From NCBI RefSeq assembly GCF_020026915.1, contig NZ_JAINUY010000010.1:54923-118922 (forward strand): a stretch of 64,000 nucleotides of DNA, given 5' to 3'. Below are positions 15,715 through 23,356 of this stretch, one piece after another. The number at the start of each line of letters is the position of its first letter. The first letter of the stretch is position 1. The notes under the pieces are model-generated. The model saw only the letters and a list, made by a program, of their open reading frames with translations, was not told where the DNA came from and ran no database searches. A program made the translations under genes and the position numbers. Source of the stretch: Flavobacterium potami (lineage in GTDB: Bacteria; Bacteroidota; Bacteroidia; Flavobacteriales; Flavobacteriaceae).

Positions 15715-17841
15715 ATGATGGAAAAATATGTAATCAAACGCAATGGAGATTATAAGCCTTTCGAAGCTTATAAAATTCAGGATGCCATTCAAAAAGCTTT
15801 TCAAAGCGTCAATAAACCTTTAGATAAAAGAATCTACAAAATTGTACTTTCTGGTTTGGAGGTTAAATATTCTTGGCCTGTAGAAGAAATTCAGGACATG
15901 ATTGAAAGAGTGCTTTTTGAAAATGGCTATTTCCAGACCATGCGTTCCTTTATTATTTACCGCCATACCAGAAAATTACAACGTGAACATGTAGACGGTT
16001 TAAACGATGATACCACCTATATTGACAGTACACAAACTGTTGAAGAATACATCAATCAGTCCGACTGGCGTATTAATGCCAACGCGAATATTTCGTATTC
16101 GAACGCCGGACTGGTCAGCAATACCGCAGGAAAAATAATTGCCAATTATTGGCTGGATAAAATATACACTAAAGAAGAAGGTTCTGCTCATAGGAATGGC
16201 GACATACACATTCATGATTTGGATTGTCTTACCGGATACTGCGCTGGTTGGAGCCTACGAGTGCTATTAAATGAAGGTTTTAATGGCGTTCGAGGACGTG
16301 TCGAGAGCAGACCTCCTTCTCATTTTAGAGAAGCTTTGGGGCAAATGGCTAATTTTCTGGGAATTTTGCAAAGCGAATGGGCTGGTGCTCAAGCCTTCAG
16401 TTCTTTTGATACTTATTTGGCGCCTTATGTTTTTAAAGATCAGCTTTCTTATGAGGAGGTTTTAAAAGCAATTAGAAGTTTTGTTTACAATCTGAATGTA
16501 CCCGCTCGTTGGGGGCAATCACCTTTTACGAATATTACTTTGGATTGGAATGTTCCTGAAGATTTGAAAGGACAGATTCCGACAAGAAATGATCAACATT
16601 TATTTTTAAATGTGGGTAATGAAAATCTGATTTTGGAAGCCAAAAAGAGAGGCGCAACTAAATTAATAGATTTAAAATATGCTGATTTTCAAAAAGAAAT
16701 GAACCTCATCAATAAGGCCTATTATACGATTATGACCGAAGGAGATGCCAACGGACAACCGTTTACTTTTCCGATTCCGACTGTGAATATTACAGAAGAT
16801 TTTGACTGGCAAGGCGAAAATGTTGATTTGTTGTTTGAAAACACCGCTAAAATTGGTTCTTCTTATTTCCAGAATTTTATTGGAAGTCAATATATTTTGG
16901 ATGAAAAAGGAAATCGAATCGAAAATCCTGAAGCTTACAAACCCAACGCAGTTCGAAGCATGTGCTGTCGCTTGCAATTGGATTTAAGAGAACTTTTAAA
17001 ACGAGGAAACGGGCTTTTTGGAAGCGCCGAAATGACCGGAAGCATTGGTGTAGTTACAATTAATATGGCACGTTTGGGGTATCTTCACAGAGGAAATATT
17101 CTCAACTTGTTTGCTCATTTAGATGAATTACTTAAAATCGCTAAATCGACTTTGGAAAAGAAAAGAAAGTTCATTCAAAAAATGTACGACCGCGGACTTT
17201 ATCCGTACACCAAACGTTATCTAGAACATTTTAGAAATCACTTTTCTACAATCGGTGTAAACGGAATGAACGAAATGGTGATTAATTTTTCTGAAGGAAA
17301 ACAGGATATTACGTCTAGTTCAGGAATTCATTTTGCTACAGAAATTCTGGATCATATTCGTTTAAGAATGAAAGAATTTCAGGAAGAAACGGGAAATCTT
17401 TACAATCTGGAAGCCACTCCAGCCGAAGGTACAACCTACCGTTTTGCCAAAGAAGACAAAAAACGTTTTCCTGAGATTATACAAGCGGGACAAAATGAAA
17501 ATATTTATTACACCAATAGTTCACAAATTCCTGTAGATCATACCGACGATCCTTTTGAAGCTTTACTGCTTCAGGACGAATTGCAATGCAAATATACTGG
17601 CGGTACAGTTCTGCATCTTTATATGAGAGAAAAAATAAGCAGCCCAGAAGCTTGTAAAAACTTCGTAAAGAAAGTTTTAACCAACTTCAAACTGCCATAC
17701 ATCACCGTAACCCCCATTTTTAGCATTTGCCCTATTCATGGTTATTTAAATGGAGAACATGAATATTGCCCAAAATGCGACGAGATTTTACTCAATAAAA
17801 ACAATCAAAAACACTTGGCTTATGAAAACAAAAACGCATAA
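15715..17841 (+). CDS. nrdD: Anaerobic ribonucleoside-triphosphate reductase NrdD, lacking its glycyl-radical tail
   Basis: Class III ribonucleotide reductase reducing NTPs to dNTPs without oxygen. 708 residues. N-terminal ATP-cone about 3-95 (YVIKRNGDYKPFEAYKIQDA), then the catalytic barrel with GDIHIHDLDCLTGYCAGWSL, ADGQ-type EGDANGQPFTFPIPTVNI and SMCCRLQLDLREL. The C-terminal zinc site CPIHGYLNGEHEYCPKC is present. The protein then stops, without the usual RVxGY glycyl-radical loop. That loop is encoded by a separate 55-codon ORF that overlaps the end of this gene in the +1 frame (see next entry). ric lies 8 bases upstream and nrdG downstream. Confidence 0.93.
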   Translation: MMEKYVIKRNGDYKPFEAYKIQDAIQKAFQSVNKPLDKRIYKIVLSGLEVKYSWPVEEIQDMIERVLFENGYFQTMRSFIIYRHTRKLQREHVDGLNDDTTYIDSTQTVEEYINQSDWRINANANISYSNAGLVSNTAGKIIANYWLDKIYTKEEGSAHRNGDIHIHDLDCLTGYCAGWSLRVLLNEGFNGVRGRVESRPPSHFREALGQMANFLGILQSEWAGAQAFSSFDTYLAPYVFKDQLSYEEVLKAIRSFVYNLNVPARWGQSPFTNITLDWNVPEDLKGQIPTRNDQHLFLNVGNENLILEAKKRGATKLIDLKYADFQKEMNLINKAYYTIMTEGDANGQPFTFPIPTVNITEDFDWQGENVDLLFENTAKIGSSYFQNFIGSQYILDEKGNRIENPEAYKPNAVRSMCCRLQLDLRELLKRGNGLFGSAEMTGSIGVVTINMARLGYLHRGNILNLFAHLDELLKIAKSTLEKKRKFIQKMYDRGLYPYTKRYLEHFRNHFSTIGVNGMNEMVINFSEGKQDITSSSGIHFATEILDHIRLRMKEFQEETGNLYNLEATPAEGTTYRFAKEDKKRFPEIIQAGQNENIYYTNSSQIPVDHTDDPFEALLLQDELQCKYTGGTVLHLYMREKISSPEACKNFVKKVLTNFKLPYITVTPIFSICPIHGYLNGEHEYCPKCDEILLNKNNQKHLAYENKNA

Positions 17842-17989
17842 AATTCTATCAGAAAACAAAACCGAAAGAAGCAAATGTTTGGTTTATACACGTGTAATGG
17901 GTTATCACAGACCTGTAGAAAGTTTTAACATTGGAAAAAAAGGGGAACACCAACAACGTAAACATTTCGAAGAAACCATTATCTATTAA
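17822..17989 (+). CDS. Glycyl-radical C-terminal domain of NrdD on a separate overlapping ORF
   Basis: A 55-residue ORF starting at an ATG 20 bases before the nrdD stop, in the +1 frame. It contains KCLVYTRVMGYHRPVESFN followed by GKKGEHQQRKHF, the conserved extreme C-terminus of class III reductases in which the Gly of RVMGY carries the radical. So the catalytic glycine is not on the main NrdD chain. Either this is a genuine split subunit translated by coupling, a programmed +1 shift joins the two, or a single-base indel broke one gene. The frame is open upstream to 17750, so a shift anywhere from 17750 to 17841 would fuse them. It also overlaps the nrdG start by 59 bases. Confidence 0.75.
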   Translation: MKTKTHKILSENKTERSKCLVYTRVMGYHRPVESFNIGKKGEHQQRKHFEETIIY

Positions 17990-18656
17990 GGGAATATTTA
18001 GCCTCACGCCTTTTACTTTATTAGATTATCCGCATAAAACAGCCTGCATCGTGTGGTTTGCGGGCTGTAACATGCGGTGTTTATACTGCTATAATCCAGA
18101 CATTGTTTTAGGAAAAGGAAAAATTGATTTTACTAATGTTTTGAATTTTCTAAAAACCCGAAAAGGATTATTAGACGGTGTAGTTTTAAGCGGTGGCGAA
18201 TGTACTTTACACCAAAATATAACTGATTTTATAAAAGAAATCAAAACCATGGGATTTGCGGTTAAAATAGATACCAACGGTTCCAATCCAAAAATATTGA
18301 ACAGCCTGATTCATGATCGATTAATTGATTATGTCGCGTTAGATTTCAAAAGTCTTCCTCATACCTTTAAACACCTAACGCAATCAGGCTTATTTTCTGA
18401 ATTTGAAGAAAGCCTTTCTCTTTTAATTGAATCGAATATTCCGTTTGAAGTCCGCACGACTTTTCATTCCTCTTTAATTTCGGAAGATGATTTTGTGAAG
18501 ATGATTCAATATTTGCAAACCAAAAATTTTGAGGGTAATTATTATGTGCAGCATTTTATGAATAATGTGCCAACGCTTTCAGAATTAGATCATTCCAACA
18601 AGGAAATACAGCATAAAAACTTCTCTACTCCAAAAATAAAGGTTATTTTTAGGTAG
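17931..18656 (+). CDS. nrdG: Anaerobic ribonucleotide reductase activase NrdG (radical SAM)
   Basis: Radical-SAM enzyme that generates the glycyl radical on class III reductase. 241 residues from a TTG start at 17931. No ATG exists in this frame before the conserved start of the domain (SIKGIFSLTPFTLLDYPHK), so the start is TTG or a rarer codon, and the gene overlaps the small glycyl-radical ORF. The cluster motif is CNMRCLYC (CxxxCxxC) in VWFAGCNMRCLYCYNPDIV. The GGE motif (VVLSGGECTLHQN) and IDTNGSNP follow. The length and LLDYP start resemble the NrdG2-type activases. Last anaerobic enzyme gene of the operon; 24 bases before a CopD-like gene. Confidence 0.9.
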   Translation: MEKKGNTNNVNISKKPLSIKGIFSLTPFTLLDYPHKTACIVWFAGCNMRCLYCYNPDIVLGKGKIDFTNVLNFLKTRKGLLDGVVLSGGECTLHQNITDFIKEIKTMGFAVKIDTNGSNPKILNSLIHDRLIDYVALDFKSLPHTFKHLTQSGLFSEFEESLSLLIESNIPFEVRTTFHSSLISEDDFVKMIQYLQTKNFEGNYYVQHFMNNVPTLSELDHSNKEIQHKNFSTPKIKVIFR

Positions 18657-18680
18657 TAATAAATTCAAAATAAACACATT

Positions 18681-19127
18681 ATGATTTTACATCATTTTGT
18701 TTTGATAATCCATCTTTTGGCTGCTACTATTTGGGTCGGCGGTCATTTGCTGCTTGCAATTTGCTATCTGCCAACCGCTCTAAAGAAAAAAGATCCTCAT
18801 ATTATTTTAAACTTTGAAAAGAAATTCGAAGCACTCGGAATGTCTTCATTGGCTTTATTAATTATTACAGGAATCTGGATGGCGTACGATTTTGGTGTTA
18901 CAATGGAAACTTGGTTTGCTTTTAAAAGCGGATTCGAAAAAGTAGTTTCCATAAAACTGATTCTGCTTTTCTGCACTTTTATCTGTGCTATTTGTGCTCA
19001 ATTTTATGTGATTCCGAATTTGAACGAAACCAATATTAAAAGAATCGCTGTGATTATTATTTCGGTTACTTCAATTGGCGTTGCCATGTTGGTTTTAGGA
19101 TCAACATTACGGTATGGCGGGATTTAG
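18681..19127 (+). CDS. CopD-like small integral membrane protein
   Basis: 148 residues, four predicted membrane helices, with a His in the first helix (HHFVLIIHLLAATIWVGGH) and the WVGGH signature seen in CopD-family and related haem- or copper-associated membrane proteins. Residues GIWMAYDFG and RYGGI are also family-like. It begins 24 bases after nrdG, so it probably belongs to the FNR-type operon and might handle copper or haem in the membrane under low oxygen; this is inference. Transcription ends convergently with the next gene, only one base apart from its stop, and no terminator hairpin was seen between them. Confidence 0.65.
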   Translation: MILHHFVLIIHLLAATIWVGGHLLLAICYLPTALKKKDPHIILNFEKKFEALGMSSLALLIITGIWMAYDFGVTMETWFAFKSGFEKVVSIKLILLFCTFICAICAQFYVIPNLNETNIKRIAVIIISVTSIGVAMLVLGSTLRYGGI

Positions 19128-19128
19128 A

Positions 19129-19500
19129 TTATTTGCTTTTCTGTAAATATTCTTCAGCAATCTTTTTAGTTTTTTCGTCTAAAAATTTCTTATCAATCGT
19201 TAAAATATCATAGACATCAAAAGATGCTACTTTATAATTATACTTATTTGACATGATCATCGCATAATAAAGAAAGCCTGTAAATTTTTGTTCGCCTATA
19301 TAATGAATCGCTTTTAATTCATTATAAGCTAAAGTATCACCTTTACTCAAAACAAGATCATTTAAACTATCCATCAATTTTTTATTCTCGAGTTTTCTTC
19401 GAAAATAACTAGCTGAATTATCATCTGTTATAATTGGATCATTATTCTTTTTATTACAAGAAATTAACACGAAAATTAAAATGACAAGGCTCCATTTCAT
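19129..19500 (-). CDS. Hypothetical lipoprotein
   Basis: 123 residues. N-terminal hydrophobic segment followed by a lipobox (VLISC) gives an exported lipoprotein with mature N-terminus CNKKN. The remainder is Lys/Asp/Asn-rich with predicted helices (RRKLENKKLMDSLNDLV, FLDEKTKKIAEEYLQ). I recognise no family. It lies just downstream of the DUF2185-like gene on the same strand, 31 bases apart, and may be co-transcribed with it. Confidence 0.65.
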   Translation of the reverse strand: MKWSLVILIFVLISCNKKNNDPIITDDNSASYFRRKLENKKLMDSLNDLVLSKGDTLAYNELKAIHYIGEQKFTGFLYYAMIMSNKYNYKVASFDVYDILTIDKKFLDEKTKKIAEEYLQKSK

Positions 19501-19531
19501 CGATTGATTTATTTAAAGTGTTTGGCTTTTT

Positions 19532-19900
19532 CTATTTATATTCAAGTAACGACAAATCTTCCCACACATCTACATAATTGCCATTTTCTGCAATTAAAAA
19601 TCTACTTCCTGGCGCTAATCCTAAATAAGGTAAAAGTACTGGACAATATTCCTCTAAGTGAGAAGCATGCAAAGGCTTAAAGAAATCATCATCTTCAGAA
19701 TAGTCTCCAGCCCAAATATACCAACCATTTGTGCCATTTTCGACACGAAGTCTTAGGGCGTGAATTGGCATTTCGTAGTTTTTCTCAATTATATTTAATG
19801 AAATTCCAACTTTTAGATGTAATTCGCAAGGTTCGAACTTAAGTCCGTATTTATGACAAATTTGTTTTTGAATTTCTGTTATTTCAGTGTTTTCGATCAT
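19532..19900 (-). CDS. DUF2185/Imm33-like protein
   Basis: 122 residues, cytosolic (no signal or membrane segment). The C-terminal half matches the DUF2185/Imm33-type pattern: LRLRVENGTNGWYIWAGDYS, DDFFKPLHASHLEEYCP, then LPYLGLAPGSRFLIA and a DVW motif. Some members of this family act as immunity proteins next to toxins, but no toxin gene is visible here, so this may be an orphan or a housekeeping relative. Upstream of and co-oriented with a small lipoprotein. Confidence 0.6.
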   Translation of the reverse strand: MIENTEITEIQKQICHKYGLKFEPCELHLKVGISLNIIEKNYEMPIHALRLRVENGTNGWYIWAGDYSEDDDFFKPLHASHLEEYCPVLLPYLGLAPGSRFLIAENGNYVDVWEDLSLLEYK

Positions 19901-20055
19901 AAATCCGTTACGTTTTCTCTGACTTCTGTTTAATACTATTTCACAAAGCTATTTATTCTTAAAAAAATGATATTTAAAATATCCCACAAAACAAACATAC
20001 GAAATAATGCTATTCCTATAATTTTCAGGAAATTTTTAATCTAATCTAATTCAAA

Positions 20056-20135
20056 CATAGCCCACGGTTTCAACCGTGGGTTCGCAATGGGAATCTCTTC
20101 TGTTTGTGTACCCACGGTTGAAACCGTGGGCTATG
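20056..20135. repeat. REP/BIME-like double hairpin
   Basis: The arms at 20056-20081 and 20110-20135 are perfect 26-bp inverted repeats of each other. Each arm also folds on itself through CCCACGG...CCGTGGG around TTTCAA, with core CCCACGGTTTCAACCGTGGG. A hairpin inside each half of a larger inverted repeat is the layout of a REP/BIME element, usually mobilised by RAYT (TnpA_REP) transposases; no RAYT gene is in the window. Confidence 0.75.
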
Positions 20136-20173
20136 ATCATTAAAAAACCTAATAAATAAATAAATAAATAAAT

Positions 20174-20204
20174 AAAGAAGCTGCCAATTTTTGGCAGCTT
20201 CTTT
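20174..20204. terminator. Bidirectional terminator
   Basis: Perfect 14-bp stem AAAGAAGCTGCCAA / TTGGCAGCTTCTTT with a TTT loop. Its main role is probably to end minus-strand transcription from the 20241-20969 gene, since the minus-strand T-tract extends through the (AAAT)n repeat. Confidence 0.75.
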
Positions 20205-20240
20205 TAGCTTAAAAACTTAGTATCTTAGAATCTCAGAAAC

Positions 20241-20969
20241 TTAACTACCAAAAGTTTTTCTGTATTTTTCCATTACCGTTTTAAACAAATCTTTATTCGA
20301 AGGCGGAGAAAGTACAATCGCTCTAGAGCCAGAATCAATTGATTCTTGAATGCTTTCTAAATTTTTGCCACCAGTTGCCATTATAGGAAAATCTGGAAAT
20401 TTATCTTTAATTTCTTTTACTATTTTACTAGTGTGAGAGCCTCCTGAAACATGAAAAACAGTTACTCCAGCATCAATTTTCCCTTTTAAAAATTTATAAT
20501 CTGATGAAGTAACAGTTGCTATAATGGGTAATGCAATTTTTTCTCTTATTTTTTTGATGTCTTTATTTTCAAACGGAACATTTACAATGATTCCATGTGC
20601 GCCCATTTGCTCGGCATAAATTGCCATTTCAATTGATTTCTTTCCCTTTGTTTGCCCGCCTCCAACGCCGCAGACGATCGGTTTTCCTGCAAAATCAATA
20701 AGCGTTTTGATAATTTTCGGCGATGGTGGAAAAGGATAAACCGCCAAAATTGCATCGGCATCGTTGTTTTCTATTAGTGCCATATCTGTAGAAAAAAGAA
20801 ATGATTTTAAACTTTCGTTTTTCAACAGCAAGCCTTGACAATTTTTACCAATTATTTCTGGTGTTGTCAGTGCTTTATTAACAGGTTTATCTCTTCGAAA
20901 TAATCTTTCCCAAAAAGAAATTTTCTTTTTGCTCCCCCAAAATGATTCTGACATTAAATTGATTTCCAT
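20241..20969 (-). CDS. TIM-barrel phosphate-binding enzyme, function unassigned
   Basis: About 242 residues from the start chosen here (MEINLMSESFWGS...). Longer starts at 20987 or 21119 are less likely because a TAAATTTG -7 element lies at 20994-21001. The protein has the pattern of a ribulose-phosphate-binding TIM barrel: strand GKPIVCGVGGGQTKGKKSIE, AEQMGAHGIIVNVPF, ALPIIATVTSS, GVTVFHVSGGSH and the terminal phosphate loop FPIMATGGKNLESIQESI. It resembles KDPG aldolase/epimerase-type proteins often annotated simply as hydrolase in Bacteroidota and Firmicutes. No membrane segment in the chosen version. It ends at a strong terminator. Confidence 0.65.
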   Translation of the reverse strand: MEINLMSESFWGSKKKISFWERLFRRDKPVNKALTTPEIIGKNCQGLLLKNESLKSFLFSTDMALIENNDADAILAVYPFPPSPKIIKTLIDFAGKPIVCGVGGGQTKGKKSIEMAIYAEQMGAHGIIVNVPFENKDIKKIREKIALPIIATVTSSDYKFLKGKIDAGVTVFHVSGGSHTSKIVKEIKDKFPDFPIMATGGKNLESIQESIDSGSRAIVLSPPSNKDLFKTVMEKYRKTFGS

Positions 20970-20993
20970 GGTCGTAAATTTTTGCATTATGAC

Positions 20994-21001
20994 CAAATTT
21001 A
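20994..21001 (-). promoter_or_regulatory. Candidate -7 element (TAAATTTG) for the TIM-barrel gene
   Basis: Minus-strand TAAATTTG fits TAnnTTTG. It places the transcription start near 20987, which argues for the translation start at 20969 or 20957 rather than further upstream. Confidence 0.4.
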
Positions 21002-21099
21002 GAACATTGAAATTTATTTTTTTTATAAAATAAAAGCGAAAAATTATATTTTGTAATGAGTGGAGAAAAATTTGTAGTGAAATTAAAAAAGTTCCGTTT

Positions 21100-21690
21100 T
21101 TATGATTTACTAACTTCAATTAGTAAATTACCTTCCCAATCTGTTTTGTTTGGAACAAACTTTTCGTGCCATCTTTTTACAAAACAATCGATATTTTTCA
21201 TATCTGTCTCAATTAACTTTTTTAGTTTCTTGACTTTATTAAAATATCCATCTTTGGTATAAAACTTTCCAAGTTTGTGTTCTGGTAAAAATAGCATATA
21301 AAATAATGGAGGACCTTTATAATCATCGACCCTCAATCTCATCCTGGTTGAAATCTTGTTTGGAGTGCCAAATTCCAATCCTTCAGAATCTTTTAAAATT
21401 GCCAATGAATCTAAAGAAGGAGAAAGTTCATAAATATTCAAATAAATTTGAATCCATTTTTCGCTTCCAAAAATATAGACCGAAATTTGTTCTAAATTAT
21501 TTTTTGGAGATAATCTACAAAAATCATAAATATAGCCGCGGCTACTTTTGTCATATTGACCATGCCACGAAGTTTTAAATGGTGAAAATTCAAAACCATT
21601 CTCTAATAAAGAAGGAATTCCAACTTCTTTAAAAATTTCATTTCTAACTTTTAGAATTTCTTTATCAGCAACTTTATAAAGCAATCTCAT
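21100..21690 (-). CDS. Hypothetical protein
   Basis: 196 residues, no signal peptide or membrane segment. Rich in aromatic and charged residues, with features such as GYIYDFCRLSPKN, VYIFGSEKWIQIYLNIYEL and a Lys-rich C-terminal helix (NKVKKLKKLIETDMKN). No family recognised. It lies downstream of a frameshifted membrane-protein gene with 38 bases between them, on the same strand. The pair may have formed one functional unit. Confidence 0.55.
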   Translation of the reverse strand: MRLLYKVADKEILKVRNEIFKEVGIPSLLENGFEFSPFKTSWHGQYDKSSRGYIYDFCRLSPKNNLEQISVYIFGSEKWIQIYLNIYELSPSLDSLAILKDSEGLEFGTPNKISTRMRLRVDDYKGPPLFYMLFLPEHKLGKFYTKDGYFNKVKKLKKLIETDMKNIDCFVKRWHEKFVPNKTDWEGNLLIEVSKS

Positions 21691-21728
21691 TTCGGTTTCA
21701 ATTTTTATTTTTTTTCTAAAGTAAAATT

Positions 21729-22105
21729 TTATTCGGAAACAGGAACAGTATCTGTCCGGTTAAAAATAAATTTTTCAGAAGTAACTTCAATTACATTAAA
21801 AGAAAACAATCCGTAAAAATAAATCTCTTTTTCGAATTTAATTTTAGCATCTGTACTAATCAGTTGAACTACGTTTCTTCCCAAAGAAAATTAAATCCTT
21901 TAGAAAATGGAGAAGGAATATTGACATTTAGCGTATCAATATTTTGGTTGTTTACAATTAGTACAAAATCATTTTTATAATGATTCAATTCTCCTCCATA
22001 AATACCTAAATACGAGTTGGCTTTATAATTGAAATATAAGTTTGCAGTGTAAATAAAACCACTAATAAATAAACATCCTATTGCAATTTTAACCCACTTT
22101 ATCAT
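21729..22105 (-). pseudogene. Small membrane protein gene with a frameshift (or sequencing indel)
   Basis: The intact ORF runs from 22105 to 21869 (78 residues: one N-terminal membrane helix VKIAIGCLFISGFIYTA, then an extracytoplasmic part). It stops right after FNFLWEET. In the -1 frame the sequence continues, open to a stop at 21729-21731, with a protein-like stretch VVQLISTDAKIKFEKEIYFY ... NVIEVTSEKFIFN. Joining the two needs one extra A in the AAA run of GAAGAAAC near 21883-21890, a typical homopolymer indel. The whole gene would encode about 125 residues. Function unknown. Confidence 0.5.
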
Positions 22106-22296
22106 CTTATAACTTATAATTTTATAAAAAAAAGATTACTGTTTAAACAAATATAAATCAAAATTTTATACTTTTTAAAGTGAATAGATTGTTATGAATC
22201 TTACAATTGGGTTGCAGAAACCACTAATGTTTTTTATTTTTATGGATTGAGTTTAAATTTACAAGCCCCAAATTATAAATTATAAAACAAAACTAC

Positions 22297-23196
22297 ATGA
22301 GTAACAACAAACAACTAAAAGCTGTCGCTTTCGGAGAAGTATTGTGGGATATTTTTGATCATGAAAAAAGAATTGGCGGAGCTCCGCTAAATGTTGCACT
22401 TCGTATGAAAGCCCTTGGTGTAGAATCGGATATGATTAGCTGTGTTGGTGAAGATGAAGATGGAGAAGCTATTATAAATGAAGTAAAAAAATTAGGTTTA
22501 GAAACGGAAACCATTCTAAAATCTGATCATTTTCCAACCGGATTGGTAAATGTTACTTTAGACGAAAATAAATCTGCCACTTACGAAATTCTATATCCTT
22601 CGGCCTGGGATAAAATTGTACTTACCGAAGAAGCCAGAGAACTAGTTGTCAACGCTGATGTTTTAATATATGGCAGTTTGGTCTGTCGCGATGAAGTTTC
22701 AAGACATGCACTCGAAGAATTACTCAACACACACGCTTACAAAGTGTTTGATGTCAATTTAAGAAAGCCGCATTACGATTACGAACTTTTATTAGAATTG
22801 ATGCAGTTTGCCAATTTCATCAAATTTAATGATGAAGAACTGGCCGAAATAAGTGCTGCTTTAGATTCTCCTTATACTTCTTTAGAAGAAAATATAAATT
22901 TTATTTGTTCGCTTACCAATGCAACTGCAATTTGTATTACAAGAGGTAAAGATGGCGCTGTATTACTTTGGGATAAACATCTTTATGCAAATAAAGGTTA
23001 CAGCGTAAAAGTAGAAGATACAGTCGGTGCTGGAGATTCGTTTTTAGGTGCTTTGATTACTTCGCTTTTAACAGAGGTTGAACCTCAAAAAGCGCTGGAT
23101 TTTGCCTGTGCAACTGGTGCTTTGGTCGCAGGATCGGCAGGTGCAAATCCCGAAATTTCAAAAATTGATATTGAAAATCTTATTCATAAAAATTAA
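22297..23196 (+). CDS. PfkB-family fructokinase
   Basis: Sugar kinase, 299 residues, most like fructokinase (fructose to fructose-6-phosphate, cytosolic). N-terminal FGEVLWDIFDHEKRIGGAPLNVALRMKALG contains the PfkB GGAPxNVA motif; the C-terminal ATP-binding and catalytic motif is DTVGAGDSFLGALI with the catalytic Asp. It precedes a sucrose-phosphate synthase gene by 160 bases. Its product, fructose-6-phosphate, is the acceptor of that enzyme, and free fructose would come from the GH32-like hydrolase downstream. It has its own terminator, so transcription may be partly independent of the next gene. Confidence 0.85.
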   Translation: MSNNKQLKAVAFGEVLWDIFDHEKRIGGAPLNVALRMKALGVESDMISCVGEDEDGEAIINEVKKLGLETETILKSDHFPTGLVNVTLDENKSATYEILYPSAWDKIVLTEEARELVVNADVLIYGSLVCRDEVSRHALEELLNTHAYKVFDVNLRKPHYDYELLLELMQFANFIKFNDEELAEISAALDSPYTSLEENINFICSLTNATAICITRGKDGAVLLWDKHLYANKGYSVKVEDTVGAGDSFLGALITSLLTEVEPQKALDFACATGALVAGSAGANPEISKIDIENLIHKN

Positions 23197-23208
23197 AGAC
23201 AAATAGAG

Positions 23209-23238
23209 AAAGCCTGATTTAAAATCAGGCTTTTTTTA
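23209..23238 (+). terminator. Terminator after fructokinase
   Basis: AAAGCCTGATTT (23209-23220) pairs with AAATCAGGCTTT (23222-23233) and is followed by a T-run, 13 bases after the stop. Confidence 0.8.
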
Positions 23239-23356
23239 TAGTTAAAACATCTCTTTTTAATCCCAAACATGGGAAATATGTAAATTTAAAATGTAATTAT
23301 TTCTTCCTAATCAATGCAAGCGCTGTAAATTGCATTTCCAAAATATTTAATGAAGA

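Larger units (their letters stand above)
19901..20240. other. Intergenic region with REP-like hairpins, (AAAT)n tract and terminator
   Basis: 340 bases without a gene. It contains a perfect 26-bp inverted repeat pair (20056-20135), a tetranucleotide tract of the AATA/TAAA type (about 20151-20176) and a 14-bp-stem bidirectional terminator (20174-20204). Confidence 0.7.

Noticed and set aside
20151..20176. Phase-variable tetranucleotide tract controlling a gene
   Set aside because: It lies downstream of the neighbouring genes and outside any coding sequence or promoter I can identify.
21306..21578. Plus-strand 90-codon frame opposite the hypothetical gene at 21100-21690
   Set aside because: No domain features, overlaps the better minus-strand gene throughout.
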